The position numbers and the translations under genes were made by a program. The notes under the pieces were generated by a model. That model did no database searches. It was given only the letters and a program-made list of their open reading frames with translations, and was not told where the DNA came from. From positions 47,853,283-47,913,282 of the forward strand of contig NC_087062.1 of NCBI RefSeq assembly GCF_963678635.1: DNA of 60,000 nt. The letters run 5' to 3'. Positions 21,546-34,280 of this stretch are shown here, piece after piece (the stretch's first letter is position 1; each line of letters opens with the position of its first letter). The stretch is from Symsagittifera roscoffensis (Eukaryota; Xenacoelomorpha; Acoela; Convolutidae).

Positions 21546-23157
21546 GGCTTTTGATTAAAGTATCGCTACTATATTAGTTGTTTCTTTTACTTGTAGTTCG
21601 GATTCGCGTTGAGTTACTTGGTTTATGGCGTATTTATGTTGTTTTTTGTTCAATTTCTTCGCAATCATAGTATGTAACTAATGAATCTTGTGGTCCTGTT
21701 CGAGGGGAGGATTTTATGGGATGTTGGCTCTGAAAAAATAAGGGGAGAGATGGTTTGGAGAAAAAAGATTATTAAAAGATACAAGTGTAGGACAGTCCCG
21801 AATATGGTTTATAGAATGTGATGTATCCAAGTGTCTTTTTTGTACATCTATCGTTTTTATAGATAATTTCTGTCGTAATAAATGGGGAGTTAAGGATTGA
21901 GCTGTTATATTTGGCGGAGCTAGGGGAGAGGGTGATGTACTAAAATACTTAATTTTACTGCTATTTCAAATTTAACTGTTAAATTGTCTTGGGTAAGGAC
22001 TTGTATGTTGTGTTCCTGTATGTCTTTGTGAAAATCGTGTCTGTTTTGTAATCTGTTGAGTGCTCAATTATTTAGTCTGTTGCTATCAAGATGTTGACCA
22101 AATAAAGGAGAGTGTGCTACGAATGTATTTCAATCTAATCGTAGGGGTCTATTATTGGTTAAAAGTTTTCTATATCTATCGTCTAAATTTGTAGGGAAAG
22201 TTAGAGGAAATGTTGCTTTTGGGGTTTGACTTAATGTTGAAGGGGTTGGAGGTAGAGATAGTGTTTCTTGTAATGACAAAGATGTATCCGATGAGATATC
22301 TATATGGTCGTTTACCAAGTTTGGTTCACCTTGAGTGAAAGCTTGTGTCATCGAATGTGGGAGACGTTGCGTTGAAGTTGGAGGCTTAAAGGGATTTTTA
22401 CGAATTGATTCAGATGTGGGGGTTGATCCTAAGTAATCCGATGGTATGTTCGGAGTGTTTTGTTGTGAAGCAGTTTGTTATGGTAGCGGGGAACTTTGAA
22501 TTGTATTACAGGAAAGATCCAAAGGATTTGGGGTTGGTCATGAGGGTATATTAAAATGAACTCTGGGAGTTGTAAAATTTCTATTACGTCTTAGATGTAT
22601 GGTTTGTCTGTCTATTATATATAATTGATTTTGGTTTTGACTAGGGCGTCTTGTTCTATTAAGTTCTTGTCGGAGAGAAGGGCAAATATTGTATGTTGGT
22701 TCGTATTGTGGTTCGCTTAGAGGTGCGTGGTGAACTACGGGTATTAAAGGTTCTGATAGTAATGCGTGTCTTTCTTAAAATGTACATGGGATTTCTTAAA
22801 AAGCGATACGGGTTGATGGTTGGGGGTGATTTGTCTGACTAAACGTTCGTGTTGTTGGAGATTCCTGGGATGTTGTAGTCGGTGGCGAATGTTGTGTTGG
22901 TTGTTGACTAGCAATTTTGAAAAGTTATTGAATTTCTACTGATGAAGAAAAATTATGTTGATTATAATATTCTTCTACGAAAATGATTAAAAATATCGCT
23001 GCTGGTGCAAAATTTATTTTTGCTTTTTTTATACATTTGCAAATTGTCAAAATTAGGGAGACTAGAAAGGTGAGAAAAAAGAAGGAAGATGTTTTTCTTG
23101 TTAAATAAATGTCTTAATATTTAAATAGTTGTTGAAATACCGTATCTGAGGAGGTTG
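21546..23157 (-). pseudogene. Env-leader/linker region, copy F1
   Basis: On the minus strand it holds a Ser/Thr/Pro-rich stretch (LQETLSLPPTPSTLSQTP) followed by TFPLTFPTNLDDRYRKLL (open piece 22351-22130), and nearer env a hydrophobic run, LHLYLLIIFF (about 21790), that could be a signal or membrane segment. The upstream part (23100-22350) is Pro/Gln-rich and broken. Function unknown. Same block as 25611-27230. Confidence 0.45.
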
Positions 23158-23970
23158 TCAAGAATTTTTGCGAGGTTGAGACAGGTTTTTTATAGTGAGT
23201 GAAAAATTACCAAAAAACGGCAAAAAATTACGGGAAATTTCAAAGGTGTCTATGATATAAAAACATAATAATTTGAAAGAAGATTGATAGATGTAAAAAA
23301 AAGTTTTTAAATTATTAATTTGAAGAGTGGAACTGAGTAAGAGAGAAGCATTTGAGAAATCATTCGTCCTTATCGAATTATTTTTTCTTTTTCGATGCAA
23401 AAAGTGCGTGTGGTCGGATTTTCTATTCTTTTTTGACAAGTGGGTTGGATATAGGCAATTTTTGGTAAGGGGAAGTCTGAAAGTCAAATAATGAGCTTCC
23501 TAGTTTTTTTTATTAGATGATCGGGGGTATTATAGGGTTATTTTTACTTTAGGCTAAATTCATATTTTTCCTTGAGGAAAATTTGGGGTGTAAGTTGGGA
23601 CAATACTATTGATCTCTGTACTAGTTGATAGGGAAATGTTGTAATATTCATATTTTGGTTTATTTTGGTTGTCAAATAAGAGCTTGTTGCTTATTTGTGA
23701 CCTGGAGATGTTTAAGCTATGGTTTCATACATGTTTGAAGCATCTAAAGTGTCGGCTAAAGAAGTGGTGTCAAAATGGGGTGATGTTTACATAGTTGCAG
23801 ATTGGCTAAAGTTGAACTTGTTGTTCAAGGGTGTCAGCATGAATTTGGGAAAAGAGAAGAAAGGTTTATTACAATTTCAAAATTCGAAAAGATTAATTAA
23901 TTAAAAAGAGGTTTTTGAAATTCAATTTTCTTTAATTTTTTAGAATGTGGAATGAAATTTTGGTAATTTT
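23158..23970 (-). pseudogene. Unknown module between integrase tail and env leader, copy M1
   Basis: Open piece 23487-23158 (109 residues, Lys/Asn/Ser-rich, starting MTFRLPLTKNCLYPT) is matched by a shorter one at 32554-32351. The right part, 23500-23900, repeats at 32600-33000. Not recognised. Its place suggests a spacer or the start of the env transcript. Confidence 0.35.
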
Positions 23971-25169
23971 TTCGTGGTTGTCTTCTGAATCGTGATAATT
24001 GTCGTTGTTGAGATTTTTCTTTTGTTTCCTGTGATAGAATTGTTTCTTCTAATTTTTGATTTTTTTTGTTTTTTGAGGTGTTTGCTTACTGTTAACTTAT
24101 TGAGATTTTAGTCGGGTGTTTTTAATTTCTATAATTTTCGGGTTCTAATAATCGTGTTGAACAATTTGGATCTTGTGTTTCTTGGTGGTTGTCGTCTGAG
24201 TTGTCGTGGACAATCTTGAGTCCTGTAAAGGAGTATAACTGTGTTAGTTCGCGAAAAGAGTGTTCTTTTGGGTAATATGACAAAAAATTGTTTCTCTGTT
24301 GCGCTATTTCTTTTTTTGTTTGAATCAAAAAAATAGGACGCTAATTTTAAGATTTGTGGGTGATGAAAGTGCTCTTAAAATTAATTATTTAGTAGGTTGG
24401 CAATAGCCTTGTGTGCTTTTTGAGGAATTTGCTGTGAACTTTATTGGTATTTGTGGTTTTTAATTGAAAAGAATTTCATAAGGTGATAGTCCTAGTGTTG
24501 TTGTTATCTGTGAAGTATAAGCTAAGGGGAAAAATGTTACATCTATTGATCCTTCCGGGTAATTTGTATCAGTTCCATTTATCATACATCTGAGGTACTC
24601 GTGTAGTGAACGGTTCATTCCTTCGACTAAACCACTAGTCCATGGGGCATGAGAAGTTCGTGGTTTGTGTTTAATGTTCTATAGATGTCATAATGTGATA
24701 ATTTCATTATTCATGAAATCAGTGCCATTATCGGTGACAAGGGTTTCTGGTAATTCAAATTTTGCTATCCAGTGTTCGTGAAGTGTTGTATATGCATAGT
24801 AGGCATTAAAATGACGTACTGGGTTGAGTGCTACGTAGTGTGTAAATGCATCAACTATAACAGTTATATATGAGTTTCCTTCAGTAGAGGGTGATATCGG
24901 CCCTTTGGTATCAAATGAGATTCTGTGATTGAAATATGAACTTTGCCCTTTAAATGTCTTTTTTCTTGCTATTTATTTCTGATGTGGGTATGGTTTAATT
25001 AAATGGTACAATATGCAATCGTTACATAAATCTTAAATCCAAATCAGTGTATTTGGAGAGTAAAAAGTTTGGATAAAATTGAAATATGTTTTTTTCTGAT
25101 CCTGCATGTCTTTTTGTATTTAAGTAATGTGAAAAGCGAAATGTTAGGAATATCATTCTTAGTGGTAAA
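23971..25169 (-). pseudogene. Integrase fragment I1 with C-terminal tail
   Basis: Reading from 25160: HHCC-side remnants, FDTKGPISPS (first catalytic Asp, about 24910), LVTDNGTDF (second Asp, 24717-24743), GLVEGMNRSL (Glu, about 24620), then the tail with LLPYYPKEHSF-like sequence (open piece 24328-24122). All three DDE residues are visible, but stops interrupt at about 24680-24690 (TGA and TAG) and elsewhere. The upstream end is cut at 25169 and joined to env sequence. Confidence 0.75.
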
Positions 25170-25610
25170 CTTGATATCCTATATTTCTTGATAGCCTTTG
25201 TTTTTTGTGTCTGCTTTACAATCTGAAGGTGTGTTTATTCTAATGTGTGGTATCCCATTTTTATCATGGATACCATAAGTTAATCGTCCATGTGCGCTCA
25301 CCAATTAATGAACGGGTATTTATAGTCTAATTTTATATGTCCATGGTATCTTTCAAATTCTGCTTGATGTGCAGAGTTTGGAAAAAAGAGAAACTTACTA
25401 ATTTTCGATTTGCGCCTTTATATTTAGTTAGTTTTAAACGTTGAAGCTCGCTTTTACAATCTTCAGGATTAGGATTTAAAAACTTTTTATATTGCTTGGA
25501 TAGTAAGATTAGTGATAGAGTCCAGTTTTGTTTCCGTTTGAGACTTGTAAACAATTTACTTTTTTCTCTGAAATTGTTGCTGTGAATTTATATCCAGTTA
25601 AGGTTGTAGC
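25170..25610 (-). pseudogene. Env start fragment E3
   Basis: Matches 18790-19220 of E1. Open piece 25554-25333 with FLNPNPEDCKSELQRLKLTK. It joins integrase copy I1 through ten filler bases (TTGATATCCT), the same join found at 31651. Confidence 0.65.
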
Positions 25611-27230
25611 TCGGGCTTTTCAATAAAGTGTCGCTACTATATTCGTTGTTTCTTTTACTTGTAGTTCGGATTCGCGTTGAGTTACTTGGTTTATGGCGTA
25701 TTTATGTTGTTTTTTGTTCAATTTCTTCGCAATCATAGTATGTAACTAATGAATCTTGTGGTCCTGTTCGAGGGGAGGATTTTATGGGATGTTGGCTCTG
25801 AAAAAATAAGGGGAGAGATGGTTTGGAGAAAAAAGATTATTAAAAGATACAAGTGTAGGACAGTCCCGAATATGGTTTAAAGAATGTGATGTATCCAAGT
25901 GTCTTTTTTGTACATCTATCGTTTTTATAGATAATTTCTGTCGTAATAAATGGGGAGTTAAGGATTGAGCTGTTATATTTGGCGGAGCTAGGGGAGAGGG
26001 TGATGTACTAAAATACTTAATTTTACTGCTATTTCAAATTTAACTGTTAAATTGTCTTGGGTAAGGACTTGTAGGTTGTGTTCCTGTATGTCTTTGTGAA
26101 AATCGTGTCTGTACTGTAATCTGTTGAGTGCCCAATTAATTTGTCTGTTGCTATCAAGATGTTGACCAAATAAGGGAGGGATTGCTACGAATGTATTCCA
26201 AACTAATCGTAGGCGTTTAGTTTTGGTTAAAAGTTCTCTATATCTATCGTCTAAATTTGTAGGGAAAGTTAGAGGAAATGTTACTGTTGGGGTTTGACTC
26301 ATTGTTGAAGGGGTTGAAGGTAGTGATAGAGTTTCTTGTAATGTTAAAGATGTATCCGATGAGATATCTGTAGGGTCGTTTACCAAGTTTGGTTCACCTT
26401 AAGTGAAAGCTCGTGTCATCCAATGTGGGAGACGTTGCGTTTAAGTTGGAGGCTTAAAGGGATTTTTACGAATTGATTCAGATGTGGGGTTGATCCTAAG
26501 TAATCCGATGGTATGTTCGGAGTGTTTTGTTGTGAAGCAGTTTGTAATGGTGGAGGGGTACTTTGAATTGTATTACAGGAAAGATCCACAGGATTTGGGG
26601 TTGGCGATGAGGGTATAATAAAATGAACTCTGGGAGTTGTAAAATTTCTATTACGTCTTAGATGTATGATTTGTCTGTCTATTGTAGATAATTGATTTTG
26701 GTTTTGACCAGGGTGTCTTGTTCTATTAAGGTCTTGTTGGAGAGAAGGGTATAAATTGTATGTTGGTTTGTATTGTGGTTCGCTTAGAGGTGCGTGTTGA
26801 ACTACGGGTATTAAAGGTGCTGATATTAATGTGCGTCTTTCTTAAAATGTATATGGGTTTCCTTGAAATGCGATACGGGTTGATGGTTGGGGGTGTTTTT
26901 TCTGACTAAATGTTCGTGTTGTTGGAGAATCCTGGGATGTGGTAAACGGTGGCGAATGTTGTGTTGGTTGTTGATTAGCAATTTTGAAAACTTATTGAAT
27001 TTTTACTTATGAAGAAAAAATTATATTTATTATAATATTCTTCTACAAAAATGATTAAAAATATCGCTGCTGGTGCAAAAATTATTTTTGCCTTTTTTAT
27101 ACATTTGCAAATTGGGAAATCCAGAAAGGTGAGAAAAAAGAAGGAAGATCTTTTTCTTGTTAAATAAATGTCTTAAGATTTAGATAGTTGTTGAAATAAC
27201 GTACCTGAGGAGGTGGTCAAGGATTTTTGC
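25611..27230 (-). pseudogene. Env-leader/linker region, copy F2
   Basis: Near-identical to F1. The open piece 26386-25988 (132 residues) is longer than in F1 and shows the full helical part: NLDDRYRELLTKTKRLRL, QINWALNRLQYRHDF and LTQDNLTVKFEIAVKL. No catalytic motif. This is the best template for studying the unknown module. Confidence 0.45.
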
Positions 27231-27234
27231 GAAG

Positions 27235-28499
27235 TTGCGAAAAAAACTTATTTGGTATTTTTTCGTGGTTGACTTCTGAATCGTGATAATTGTCGTTGTT
27301 GAGATTTTTTTTTTGTTTCCTGTGATAGAATTTTTTCTTCTGATTTTCGATTTTTCTTTGTTTTTGAGGTGTTTGCTTACTGCTAAGTTCTTGAGATTTT
27401 AGTTGGGTGTTTTTAATTTCTTTAGTTTTTGGTTCTAATAATCATGTTGAACTATTGGGATCATGTGTTTGTTGGTGATTGTCGTCTGAGTTGTCGTGGA
27501 CAACCTTGAGTCCTGTAAAGGAGTATAACTGTGTTAGTTCGCGAAAAGCGTGTTCTTTTGGGTAATATGGCAAAAGATTGTTTCTCTGTTGCACTATTTC
27601 TTTTTTTGTTTGAATTAAAAAATTAGGGAGCTAATTTTAAGATTTGTGGGTGATGAAAATGCTCTTCATCGTGCGTGTGTAATGGTAAATTATAAAAAAT
27701 TAATTATTTAGTAGGTTGGCAATAGACTTGTGTGCTTTTTGAGGAATTTGCTGTGAACATTATTGGTTTTCGTGGTTTTTGATTGAAAAGGATTTCATAA
27801 GGTGATAGTCCTAGTCTTGTTGTTATCTGTGAATTATACGCTAAGGTGAAAAATGTTACATCTGTTGGTCATTCCGTATATTTTGTATCAGTTCCATTTA
27901 TGATACATCTGAGGTACTCTTGTAGTGAACGGTTCATTCCTTCGACTAAACCACTAGTCCATGGGGCATGAGAAGTTCGTGGTTTGTGTTTAATGTTGTA
28001 TAGATGGCGTAATATGATAAATTCATTATTTATGAAATCAGTGCCATTATCGGTGACAAGGGTTTCTGGTAATTCAAATTTTGCTATCCAGTGTTCGTGA
28101 AGTGTTGTATATACATAGTAGGCATTAAAATGAGGTACTGGGTTGAGTGCTACGTAGTGTGTAAATGCATCAACTATACCCGTTATATATGGGTTTCCTT
28201 CAGAAGAGGGTGATATCGGTCCTTTTGTATCAAATGAGATTATGTGATTGAAATATGAACTTTGCCCTTTAAATATCTTTTTTTTCTTGCTATTTGCTTC
28301 TGATGTGGGTATGGTTTAATTAAATGTCACGTTATGCAATCGTTACATAAATCTTTAATCCAAATCAGTGTATTTGGAATATAAAAAGTTTGGATAAAGT
28401 TTGAATATGTTTTTTTTCTGATCCTGCATGTCTTTTTGTATTTAAGGAATGTGAAATGCGAAATACTAGGAATATCATTCTTAGTGGTAAACAGGGTAC
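27235..28499 (-). pseudogene. Integrase fragment I2 with C-terminal tail
   Basis: Includes the pre-integrase piece 28705-28481 (LDPVIRQLKSWHKH), the second-Asp motif VTDNGTDF (28036-28060), GLVEGMNRSL near 27950 and the tail (27600-27240). The stretch between the second Asp and Glu is open here, unlike I1, but frameshifts occur on both sides. Matches I5 at an offset of about 5.8 kb. Confidence 0.75.
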
Positions 28500-29880
28500 T
28501 TGAATTCAGATGTTTTATATTCCAAAATATCGGTGTTTTCGTTTCTGGATGTGTTATTATTTTTTCTGAAGTATCTAAGAAGTGTTTTTTTTCCTAGAAC
28601 TGTGATATCTGATTTTATGGGTTTTGTTTTATGTTTGTGCCAAGATTTTAGTTGTCTAATGACTGGGTCAAGTTTTCGATATTTTTGTAGTAGCTCAAGT
28701 GTCAATTTTTTTTTGGCTGGTAGAAAGATATTTTCAATTTCTGTTTTTGAAAGAGATATGTTATCTAGAGAGAGTCAAAAAAATATAAAAACTTGGTTTA
28801 TTGTGTATTTTGAATCTAAATCTGGTGGTCTTGATAAATTTATGTTATCAGTTACGTTTTCTTTCTCTATTGAAGAGAATGTCAAAAAGTGTTTTTATTT
28901 TGTGTTGTAAGTTTATTGGTACTTTAGTTGCTGGTTGTTTTTTGAAAAATGCGTCAGGTTTTAGAGGTAGATGTAGTGGTGAATTTACTATTCCAAGATC
29001 GAATTGAGATGTGTCGTAAACGATTGGATAATTAAATAGTAGTACTGCTAGTTGTTCAAACTCTTGTTGTGTAATTTGAGAGAGTTGAAAATTGAACATT
29101 GTAAGAAATTTTTGTTGTGGAGTGGTATATTTTGATAACTGAGATGTTGGCTTAACATAAGGTGTTTTTGTAAAGTAGTCTGTGTTTCGTACTGGATCAC
29201 ATTTTTTAGTATTAGTGATAATTCTTCAATAAGAATTGTTATTTGGCATATATCTAATATTTTCAAGATGTTATTTACTCTATATGCTTTTTCTGTTGTG
29301 GGAGAAACGGTTGCATTTACTTCACAATAACCTAAATGTCTTAGAGGTGATGCTAATATTTAAAGACTTATTGAATACGTGTAGAAAAAATTATATCTGA
29401 AATTGATTTCTGTGTGTATTTAACTGATGAGATCGTTAATCAAAAAATTTTATGAATTGGCTTGAATTCAAATTCTGACATGTTTAGTCGTTGTTTATTT
29501 AGTTTCATGTTGTATTGGTGGACTTGATTCATTGGAAGTTGTATACATATCCTGCTAGTGGTTTGAGATGTTTTCGTTCTTGGTTGTAAATAAGATTTTG
29601 AGAAAAAAGAAGGTGGTTTTATTTAGACTTCGAAAGAATGTGAATGATTTGATTTCCATTCTTGTATTTTTATCCCTTATATGTATTTTGCTATTTAGGA
29701 TATTAATAGTAGGGATATATTTAGTAATAAATGGTATTCCAACGATTTTGTGTTTTTTCTCTCTGTGATATGGAGTGTTTGTTTGAAAGAATTAGTTAAA
29801 AGTTCATTTTGTTCCATTGTTCGAGTGCGAACAAGGAGTTTTTTCAAAAATTTTCCAAATTTGTTAAACATGATGCTTGT
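28500..29880 (-). pseudogene. Protease-RT linker and RT start, RT core missing (copy P2)
   Basis: Open piece 29099-28848 ends LPLKPDAFFKKQPATKVP then NLQHKIKTLFDIL, the finger region at the start of a Ty3/gypsy RT. The next sequence is already the pre-integrase region (TLELLQKYRKLDPVIRQL, 28705). The palm with its catalytic Asp pair and the whole RNase H are therefore absent. The identical loss is found at 34600-34690. Confidence 0.75.
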
Positions 29881-30185
29881 GCTGTAGCTAATTTTGTATA
29901 GTCCTAGTCGTTTTGTTATCTGTGAATTATAAGCTAAGGGGGAAAATGTTACATCTATTGATCATTCCGTGTATTTTGTATCAGTTCCATTTATGATACA
30001 TCTGAGTTTTTTTTGTAGTGAACGGTTCATTCCTTCGACTAAACCACTAGTCCTTGGGCCATGAGAAATTCGTGGTTTGTGTTTAATGTTGTATAGATGG
30101 CATAATATGATAAACTCATAATTTATGAAATCAGTGCCATTATCGGTGACAAGGGGTTCTGGTAATTCATTTTCTGCTATCCAGT
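29881..30185 (-). pseudogene. Integrase fragment I3
   Basis: Short piece with VTDNGTDF (30128-30154) and GLVEGMNRSLQKKLRCIING (about 30030-29970), fused in frame at about 30185 to RT-start sequence (open frame 30345-29962). Both joins fall at short matching bases. Confidence 0.75.
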
Positions 30186-30955
30186 GGAGTGGTATATTTT
30201 GATAACTGAAATGTTGGCTTAACATAAGGTGTTTTTTTAAAGTAGTCTGTGTTTCGTACTGGATCACATTTTTTAGTATTAGTGATAATTCTTCAATAAG
30301 AATTGTTATTTGGCATATATATAATAATTTCAAGATGTTATTCACTCTATATGCTTTTTCTGTTGTGGGAGAAACGGTTGCATTTACTTCACAATAACCT
30401 AAATGTCCTAGAGGTGATGCTAATATATAAAGACTTATTGAATACGTGTAGAAAAAATTATATCTGAAATTGATTTCTGTGTGTATTTAACTGATGAGAT
30501 CGTTAATCAAAAAATTTTATGAATTGGCTTGAATTCAAGTTCTGACATGTTTAGTCGTTGTTTATTTAGTTTCATGTTGTATTGGTGGACTTGATTCATT
30601 CGAAGTTGTATACATATCCTGCTAGTGGTTTGAGATGTTTTCGTTCTTGGTTGTAAATAAGATTTTGAGAAAAAAGAAGGTTGTTTATTTAGACTTCGAA
30701 AGAATGTGAATGATTTGATTTCCATTCTTGTATTTTTATCCTTTATATGTATTTTGCTATTTAGGATATTAATAGTAGGGATATATTTAGTAATAAATGG
30801 TTTTCCAACGGTTTTGTGTTTTTTCTCTCTGTGATATGGAATGTTTGTTTGAAAGAATTAGTTAAAAGTTTATTTTGTTCCATTGTTCGAGTGCGAACAA
30901 GGAGTTTTTTCAAAATTTTTCCAAGTTTGTTAAACATGATCCTTGTGCTGTAGCT
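30186..30955 (-). pseudogene. Protease-RT linker fragment P3
   Basis: Repeats 29115-29880 (open piece 30725-30507). Together with I3 it makes a 1,066-bp tandem unit: the join GTAGCTAATTTTGTATAGTC occurs at 29884 and 30950. Confidence 0.7.
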
Positions 30956-31650
30956 AATTTTGTATAGTCCTAGTCTTTTTGTTCTCTGTGAATTATAAGC
31001 TAAGGTGAAAAATGTTACATCTGTTGATCATTCCGTGTATTTTGTATCAGTTCCATTTATGATACATCAGAGGTACTCTTGTAGTGAACGGTTCATTCCT
31101 TCGACTAAACCACTAGTCCATGGGGCATGAGAAGTTCGTGGTTTGTGTTTAATGTTGTATAGATGGCGTAATATGATAAATTCATAATTTGTGAAATCAG
31201 TGCCATTATCGGTGACAAGGGGTTCTGGTAATTCAAATTTGGCTATCCAGTGTTCGTGAAGTGTTGTATATGCATAGTAGGCATTGAATTGAGGTACTGG
31301 GTTGAGTGCTACGTAGTGTGTAAATGCATCAACTATAAACGTTATATATGAATTTCCTTCAGAAGAGGGTGATATCGGTCCTTTGGTATCAAATGAGATT
31401 CTGTGATTGAAATATGAACTTTGCCCTTTGAATGTCTTTTTTTCTTGCTATTTGTTTCTGATGTGGGTATGGTTTAATTAAATGGCACAATATGCAATCG
31501 TTACATAAGTCTTAAATCCAAATCAGTGTATTTGGAGAGTAAAAAGTTTGGATAATATTTAAATATGTTTTTTTTTCTGATCCTGCATGTCTTTTTGTAT
31601 TTCAGTAATGTGAAATGCGAAATGTTAGGAATATCATTCTTAGTGGTAAA
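30956..31650 (-). pseudogene. Integrase fragment I4
   Basis: Core region with the VTDNGTDF motif around 31190-31215 and GLVEG near 31105. The zinc-binding side is at 31500-31600. Its upstream end stops at GGTAAAC and joins env at 31651, exactly as I1 does. Confidence 0.7.
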
Positions 31651-32350
31651 CTTGATATCCTATATTTCTTGATATCCTTTGTTTTTTGTGTCTGCTTTAC
31701 AATTTGAAGGTGTGTTTATTCCAATGTGTGGTATCCCATTTTTATCATGGAGACCATAAGTTAATCGTCCATGTGCGCTCACCAAATAATGAACGGGTAT
31801 TTATATTGTATTTTTATATGTCCATGGTATCTTTCAAATTCTACTTGATGTGCAGAGTTTGGTAAAACTTGAAAGTTTACCAATTGACGATTTGTGCCTT
31901 TATATTTAGTTAGTTTTAAATGTTGAAGCTCGCTTTTATAATCTTTAGGATTAGGATTTAAAAACGTTTTTATATTGCTTGGATAGTAAGATTCGTGATA
32001 GAGTCCAGTTTTGTTTCCGTTTGAGACTTGTGAACAATTTACTTTTTTCTCTGAAATTGTTGCTGTGAATTTATATCCAGTTAAGGTTGTAGCTCGGGCT
32101 TTTGAATGAAGTGTCGCTACTATATTCGTTGTTTCTTTTACTTTTAGTTCGGATTCGCGTTGAGTTACTTGGTTTATGGCGTATTTATGTTGTTTTTTGT
32201 TCATTTTCTTCAGAATCATAGTGTGTAACTAATGAATTTTGTGGTCCTGTTCGAGGAGAAGGATTTTGGCTCTGAAAAAATAAGGGGAGAGATGGTTTGG
32301 AGAAAAAAGATTATTAAAAGATACAAGTGTAGGACAGTCCCGAATATGGT
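31651..32350 (-). pseudogene. Env start fragment E4
   Basis: Open frame 32219-31779 (146 residues) is the longest start-side env piece: TTLTGYKFTATISEKK, then SYYPSNIKTFLNPNP. Upstream the frame holds a hydrophobic stretch at about 32300, a possible signal peptide. Compared with F1/F2, most of the helical leader is missing here (about 1.3 kb shorter). Confidence 0.6.
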
Positions 32351-32999
32351 TTATAGAATGTGATGTATCCAATGTCTTTTTTTATTTTGAAAAGTCGAAC
32401 TGAGTAAGAAAGAAGCATTTGAGAAATCGTTTGTTCTTACCGAAATATTTTTTATTTTTCGAGGCAAAAAGTGCGTGCGGTCGGATTGTCTATTCTTTTT
32501 TGACAATTGGGTTGGATATAGGCAGTTTTTGGTGAGGGAAAGTCCTAAAGTCAAAAAATGAGCTTCCTAGTTGTTTTATTGGATGATTGGGGGTATTCTA
32601 GGGTTATTTATCCTTTACGGTAATTGATCGTGTCTTATTTTTACTTAAAGCAAAATTAATTTTTTTCCTGGAGGGAAATTTGGGGTGTAAGTTGGGAAAA
32701 TACTGTTGATCTCTGTACTAGTTGATAGGGAAACGTTGTAATATTCAAATTTTGGTTTAATTTGGTTGTCAAATAATAGCGTGTTGCTTATTTTGACCTG
32801 GAGATCTTCAAACTATAGTTTCATATATGTTTGAACTCTATAAAGTGTCGGCTAAAGAAGTGGTGTCAAAATGGGTTGATGTTTACATAGTTTCTGATTG
32901 GCTAAAGTTGAACTAGTTGTTCAAGGGTGTCAGCATGAATTTGGGAAAAGAGAAGGAAGGTTTATCACACTTTCAATGTTCAAAAAGATTAATTAATTA
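32351..32999 (-). pseudogene. Unknown module copy M2
   Basis: Counterpart of 23158-23900. Open piece 32554-32351. Lies directly after the integrase tail C3 in element order, which gives the natural order integrase, tail, M, leader, env. Confidence 0.35.
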
Positions 33000-34280
33000 G
33001 AAAGAGATTTTTGAAATTCAACTTTCTTCAATATTTTAGAATGTGGAATGAAGTTTTGGTAATTTTTCGTGGTTGACTTCTGAATCGTGATAATTGTCGT
33101 TGTTGAGATTTTTTTTTGTTTCCTGTGATACAATTTTTTTTTTCTAATTTTTCGATTTTTCTTTGTTTTTGAGGTGTTTGCTTACTGCTAACTTCTTGAG
33201 ATTTTAGTTGGGTGTTTTTAATTTCTTTAATTTTTGGTTCTAATAATCGTTTTGAACTATTTGGATCATGTGTTTGTTGGTGATTGTCGTCTGAGTTGTC
33301 GTGGACGACCTTGAGTCCTGTAAAGGAGTATAACTGTGTTAGTTCGCGAAAAGCGTGTTCTTTTGGGTAATATGGCAAAAGATTGTTTCTCTGTTGCACT
33401 ATTTCTTTTTTTGTTTGAATTAAAAAATTAGGGCGCTAATTTTAAGATTTGTGGGTGATGAAAATGCTCTTCATCGTGCGTGTGTAATGGTAAATTATAA
33501 AAAATTAATTATTTAGTAGGTTGGCAATAGACTTGTGTGCTTTTTGAGGAATTTGCTGTGAACATTAATGGTTTTCGTGGTTTTTGATTGAAAAGGATTT
33601 CATAAGGTGATAGTCCTAGTCTTGTTGTTATCTGTGAATTATACGCTAAGGTGAAAAATGTTACATCTGTTGGTCATTACGTGTAATTTGTATCAGTTCC
33701 ATTTATGATACATCTGAGGTACTCCTGTAGTGAACGGTTTATTCCTTCGACTAAACCACTAGTCCATGGGGCATCAGAAGTTCGTGGTTTGTGTTTAATG
33801 TTGTATAGATGGCATAATATAATAAATTCATTATTTATGAATTCAGTGCCATTATCGGTGACAAGGGTTTCTGGTAATTCAAATTTTGCTATCCAGTGTT
33901 TGTGAAGTGTTGTATATGCATAGTAAATTTAAAATGAGGTTTTGGGTTGAGTGCTATGTAGTGTGTAAATGCATCAACTATAACCGTTATATATGAGTTT
34001 GCTTCAGAAGAGGGTGATATCGGTCCTTTTGTATCAAATGAGATTCTGTGATTGAAATATGAACTTTGCCCTTTAAATATCTTTTTTTCTTGCTGTTTGT
34101 TTCTGATGTGGGTAGGGTTTAATTAAATTACACGTTATGCAATCGTTACATAAATCTTTAATCCAAATCAGTGTATTTGGAATATAAAAAGTTTGGATAA
34201 AATTTGAATATGTTTTTTTCTGATCCTGCATGTCTTTTTGTATTTAAGGAATGTGAAATGCGAAATGCTCGGAATATCAT
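33000..34280 (-). pseudogene. Integrase fragment I5 with the longest C-terminal tail
   Basis: Tail frame 33399-33028 (123 residues): NNLLPYYPKEHAF, LTQLYSFTGLKVV, then Lys/Gln-rich sequence. Core motifs: second Asp about 33840-33865, Glu about 33750. Pre-integrase and zinc-binding side 34445-34158 with ISHSLNTKRHAGSEK, where His residues are spaced as in the HHCC finger. Frameshifts break it near 34158 and 33920. Confidence 0.75.
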
